Shown here piece after piece: positions 12,828 to 14,792 of a stretch of 14,792 nt of DNA. The notes beneath the pieces were generated by a model. That model ran no database searches and was not told the origin of the DNA. It saw only the letters and a list, made by a program, of their open reading frames with translations. The translations under genes and the position numbers were made by a program. The stretch is from Alistipes sp. (GTDB lineage: Bacteria; Bacteroidota; Bacteroidia; Bacteroidales; Rikenellaceae), in the NCBI GenBank assembly GCA_017628595.1, contig JAGBYV010000238.1, positions 1-14,792 of the forward strand, given 5' to 3'. Numbering within the stretch: the first letter of the stretch is position 1; every line of letters begins with the position of its first letter.

Positions 12828-14060
12828 TTACCAGTTCAAGATCTTCTTGAAGTCGTAAGCCTCGGGGTTAGCAACGTAAGCCTTTGCAGCCTCGTAATCC
12901 TCGGGAGTTACATAGTGCAAGAGGTTGTTGATAACCTGCTGAATCTTGTCTGACTCTACGTTTACGAGACGGGGAGGAATCTTGCCGGTTGTGGGATCCT
13001 GCAAATCCTTCAAGTAGAGAGGTGATACGAAACCGTCCTGTGAGATGTAAACCATGCAGCCGGTCTTGCCCTCAGCGAAGAGCTTGTAAACACCCATACC
13101 CAACTCAGAGCAGTATACCAAGTCGTAAGCGATAGGAGTCTGGCAACGTACCTCGTAACCGATCTCTACGGGACGAGACTTAACCTTGATACCCAACTCC
13201 TTGAGCTTGTTCTCCAACAACTCGTTGAAGATGTTAGCCTTAGATACCTTACCAAGCTCGGGGTGACCGTGGTCGTCGTATGTGAAGTTGATGCCTGAGT
13301 TGCGGATCTCCTCATCAGAAAGTGCGTGGAATACACCCTCAGAGATCATTGCAACACCGTAGTCGATACCCATAATCTTACGCTTGATGATAGAAGAGAT
13401 AACCAGGTTAACGATCTTCTCGATGGTGATCTCGCTCTTGTTGAACATCTCGGGGATAACGATCATAGGATAGTGGCAAGCTGAACCGATACCAAATGCA
13501 AGGTGACCAGCCGAACGACCCATAGCTGCTACAACGAACCAGTTAGCTGATGTGCGAGCGTCGTTATATACTGCGCGACCGATAACGGTACCACCCTCCT
13601 TAGCTGACTGGTAGCCGAATGTGGGCGAACCTGCGGGCAAGGGAAGGTCGTTGTCGATAGTCTTGGGAACGTGGATGTTAGCGATGGGGTACTGCTTAGC
13701 CTCGAGGAACTTAGCGATACGGTTAGCTGTAGAAGCTGTGTCATCACCACCAACGGTAACGAGCAACTTGATGTTGTTGTCCTGGAAGAATGAGAGGTTG
13801 AAGTTCTCCTCGAAGTCCTTATCGGTGGGCTTGAAACGGCTCATAGTAAGGTATGAACCACCCTGGTTGAAGATGAAGTCAGCCTTTACGAAGTCCATAT
13901 CCTCGAAACGGGGATTGGGGTTGAAAAGACCTGAATAACCATAGTGCAAACCGATTACACGATAACCCTTAGCAAGGAACGTCTTAGCAACGCTACCTAC
14001 AACAGTGTTCATACCAGGTGCGGGACCGCCACCTGTAAGAATAGCAATAGCCTCTTTCAT
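12828..14060 (-). CDS. pfp: 6-phosphofructokinase, pyrophosphate-dependent type
   Basis: Phosphorylates fructose 6-phosphate to the 1,6-bisphosphate in glycolysis. 410 aa, longer than the ~320-aa ATP enzyme. Motifs: ILTGGGPAPGMN (7-18), TVGGDDT (102-108), PKTIDNDLP (132-140) with catalytic Asp136, and MGRSAGHLAFGIG (180-192). Two residues known to set phosphoryl-donor choice, Asp107 (Gly in ATP-PFK) and Lys133 (Gly in ATP-PFK), are both the PPi-type residues. This makes the enzyme PPi-dependent and probably reversible, an inference from sequence. The C-terminal part (PEMF, GYEVRCQTPIAYDLV, around 203-320) carries the sugar-phosphate site. Monocistronic, with a -7 box 45 nt upstream and a terminator 23 nt downstream. 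Divergent from the lipoprotein gene at 14207. Confidence 0.93.
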   Translation of the reverse strand: MKEAIAILTGGGPAPGMNTVVGSVAKTFLAKGYRVIGLHYGYSGLFNPNPRFEDMDFVKADFIFNQGGSYLTMSRFKPTDKDFEENFNLSFFQDNNIKLLVTVGGDDTASTANRIAKFLEAKQYPIANIHVPKTIDNDLPLPAGSPTFGYQSAKEGGTVIGRAVYNDARTSANWFVVAAMGRSAGHLAFGIGSACHYPMIVIPEMFNKSEITIEKIVNLVISSIIKRKIMGIDYGVAMISEGVFHALSDEEIRNSGINFTYDDHGHPELGKVSKANIFNELLENKLKELGIKVKSRPVEIGYEVRCQTPIAYDLVYCSELGMGVYKLFAEGKTGCMVYISQDGFVSPLYLKDLQDPTTGKIPPRLVNVESDKIQQVINNLLHYVTPEDYEAAKAYVANPEAYDFKKILNW

Positions 14061-14105
14061 AGTGTGATATTCTATTTTAAAAAATTAATGTTTCGAAAAC
14101 TTCCA

Positions 14106-14113
14106 CAAAAATA
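14106..14113 (-). promoter_or_regulatory. Candidate -7 box of the phosphofructokinase gene
   Basis: On the minus strand TATTTTTG matches TAnnTTTG exactly and ends 45 nt before the start codon. A TTG exists upstream but only 14 nt away, shorter than the usual spacing, so only the -7 element is supported. Confidence 0.45.
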
Positions 14114-14157
14114 GTAAAAATAAGCGTCAAAATATACCTTTATCTCTCTTTTTTTCG

Positions 14158-14165
14158 TACTTTTG
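14158..14165 (+). promoter_or_regulatory. Candidate -7 box of the lipoprotein epimerase gene
   Basis: TACTTTTG is a perfect TAnnTTTG match 41 nt before the ATG at 14207, giving a leader of about 35 nt. No TTG is found 19-21 nt upstream; that position is pyrimidine-rich. Confidence 0.5.
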
Positions 14166-14206
14166 TTCTATCTATGGCGCAAAAAGGCGTCAGTAGATGA
14201 AAAACC

Positions 14207-14792
14207 ATGAGAAAAACCCTTCTATTTGCCCTGTTTAGTTTAGCCTTGTTGTGTGTTTCGTGCGCGTCAAAACCGCAGGTGGGCATACAACTCTACTCCG
14301 TACATCAGGATTCGGGCGATATAGCCTCCACTTTGGAGCGTCTGTCGCAGATTGGTTATACCACCGTTGAAACCCTGAATGGCGGTGGCGATCCGAAGTG
14401 TTATGGCCTCACGGCCGAGGAGTTTAAGGCATTGTGTGATAAATCATCGCTTACGATTAGTTCAACACACGCTGCAATACAAAACGACCCCGCTGCCAAG
14501 GCCGCTACGATGGATAAGTGGCGCGCACTGTTTGCATCGCTCCGCACTATGGGTGCATCATATTGCGTGATGCCGGGCTATTCGTTCGGGCAGACACTCG
14601 AAGAGGTGAAGGCAAGTTGCGACTACTGCAACGAGGTGGGTGCCCTGGCCAAGGAGTATGGCCTTATGCTTGGCTACCACAACCACGCCGGTGACTTCGT
14701 AGAGGTTGAGGGCGAGTTGTTGCTCGACTATGTGCTGGCACACACCGATGAGGACAAGATGTTCCTGCAGCTCGATGTGCATAATATGGGCG
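14207..14792 (+). CDS. Sugar phosphate isomerase/epimerase-family lipoprotein (3' end outside window)
   Basis: The frame is open from ATG 14207 to the right edge (195 codons) with no stop. N-terminal lipoprotein signal: MRK, a hydrophobic core to residue 15, and C-V-S-C with the lipidated Cys at 19, so the enzyme is exported and membrane-anchored. The mature part is a xylose-isomerase-like TIM barrel (AP_endonuc_2 family): VGIQLYSVHQD (first strand, 25-35), LSQIGYTTVETLNGGG (46-61, Glu55 a likely metal ligand), ISSTHAA (84-90), MGASYCVMPGY, a helix EEVKASCDYCNEVGALAKEYG, then LGYHNHAGDF (155-164; His158/His160) and LQLDVHNMG (187-195; Asp190). Exported homologues in Bacteroidota are usually annotated sugar phosphate isomerase/epimerase or putative hydroxypyruvate isomerase; the true substrate is unknown. 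The last metal ligand and C-terminal helices lie beyond the window. Confidence 0.88.
   Translation, partial: MRKTLLFALFSLALLCVSCASKPQVGIQLYSVHQDSGDIASTLERLSQIGYTTVETLNGGGDPKCYGLTAEEFKALCDKSSLTISSTHAAIQNDPAAKAATMDKWRALFASLRTMGASYCVMPGYSFGQTLEEVKASCDYCNEVGALAKEYGLMLGYHNHAGDFVEVEGELLLDYVLAHTDEDKMFLQLDVHNMG

Overview
The window looks like chromosomal housekeeping DNA from a Bacteroidota anaerobe, most likely order Bacteroidales and possibly close to Alistipes (Rikenellaceae). Three things point there. Promoter -7 boxes fit the Bacteroidota consensus TAnnTTTG, several with an upstream TTG. Shine-Dalgarno sequences are mostly weak or absent. Bacteroidota-type families are present: a DUF4919-like protein, a C11 lipoprotein peptidase, a PPi-type phosphofructokinase, and a YtxH gene next to a small holin-like gene. 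The genus is an inference. No tRNA, rRNA, CRISPR array, insertion sequence or prophage module was seen.

Layout, left to right. (1) The 3' part of an RluB-type rRNA pseudouridine synthase (+) enters from the left edge. It is followed by a 124-bp intergenic element with imperfect terminal inverted repeats and a terminator. (2) A minus-strand cluster, ligA - dapA - DUF4919-like secreted protein - clostripain-family lipoprotein, is read from about 5720 down to 753 with gaps of 26, 29 and 5 nt. (3) Divergent from ligA is a 103-residue protein with a very acidic tail and its own terminator, then purA with a well-formed Bacteroidota promoter. (4) A structured spacer leads into a tight plus-strand operon etfB - etfA - acyl-CoA dehydrogenase (gaps 12 and 3 nt), a complete acyl-CoA to ETF electron-transfer module. 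(5) Two back-to-back terminators, one with a UUCG tetraloop, separate that operon from a convergent pair of small envelope genes: a two-helix membrane protein and a 57-residue YtxH-type protein. (6) A SLOG/DUF1273 protein (+) is divergent from that pair and convergent with a PPi-type phosphofructokinase (-). (7) Divergent from the phosphofructokinase, a lipoprotein of the sugar phosphate isomerase/epimerase TIM-barrel family (+) runs off the right edge.

Most genes are ordinary metabolism: DAP/lysine synthesis, AMP synthesis, glycolysis, acyl-CoA redox and DNA ligation. No clearly new multi-gene system is visible. The points most worth a second look are: the SLOG protein ends exactly in QLDLF, the consensus beta-sliding-clamp binding pentapeptide, and LigA in the same window ends in the related QGTLF; the inverted-repeat element after the pseudouridine synthase contains competing hairpins; and the secreted DUF4919-like/C11 peptidase pair is embedded behind ligA-dapA. 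Two genes are easy to miss: the 57-aa YtxH gene, which is very short, and the last gene, which has no stop inside the window.
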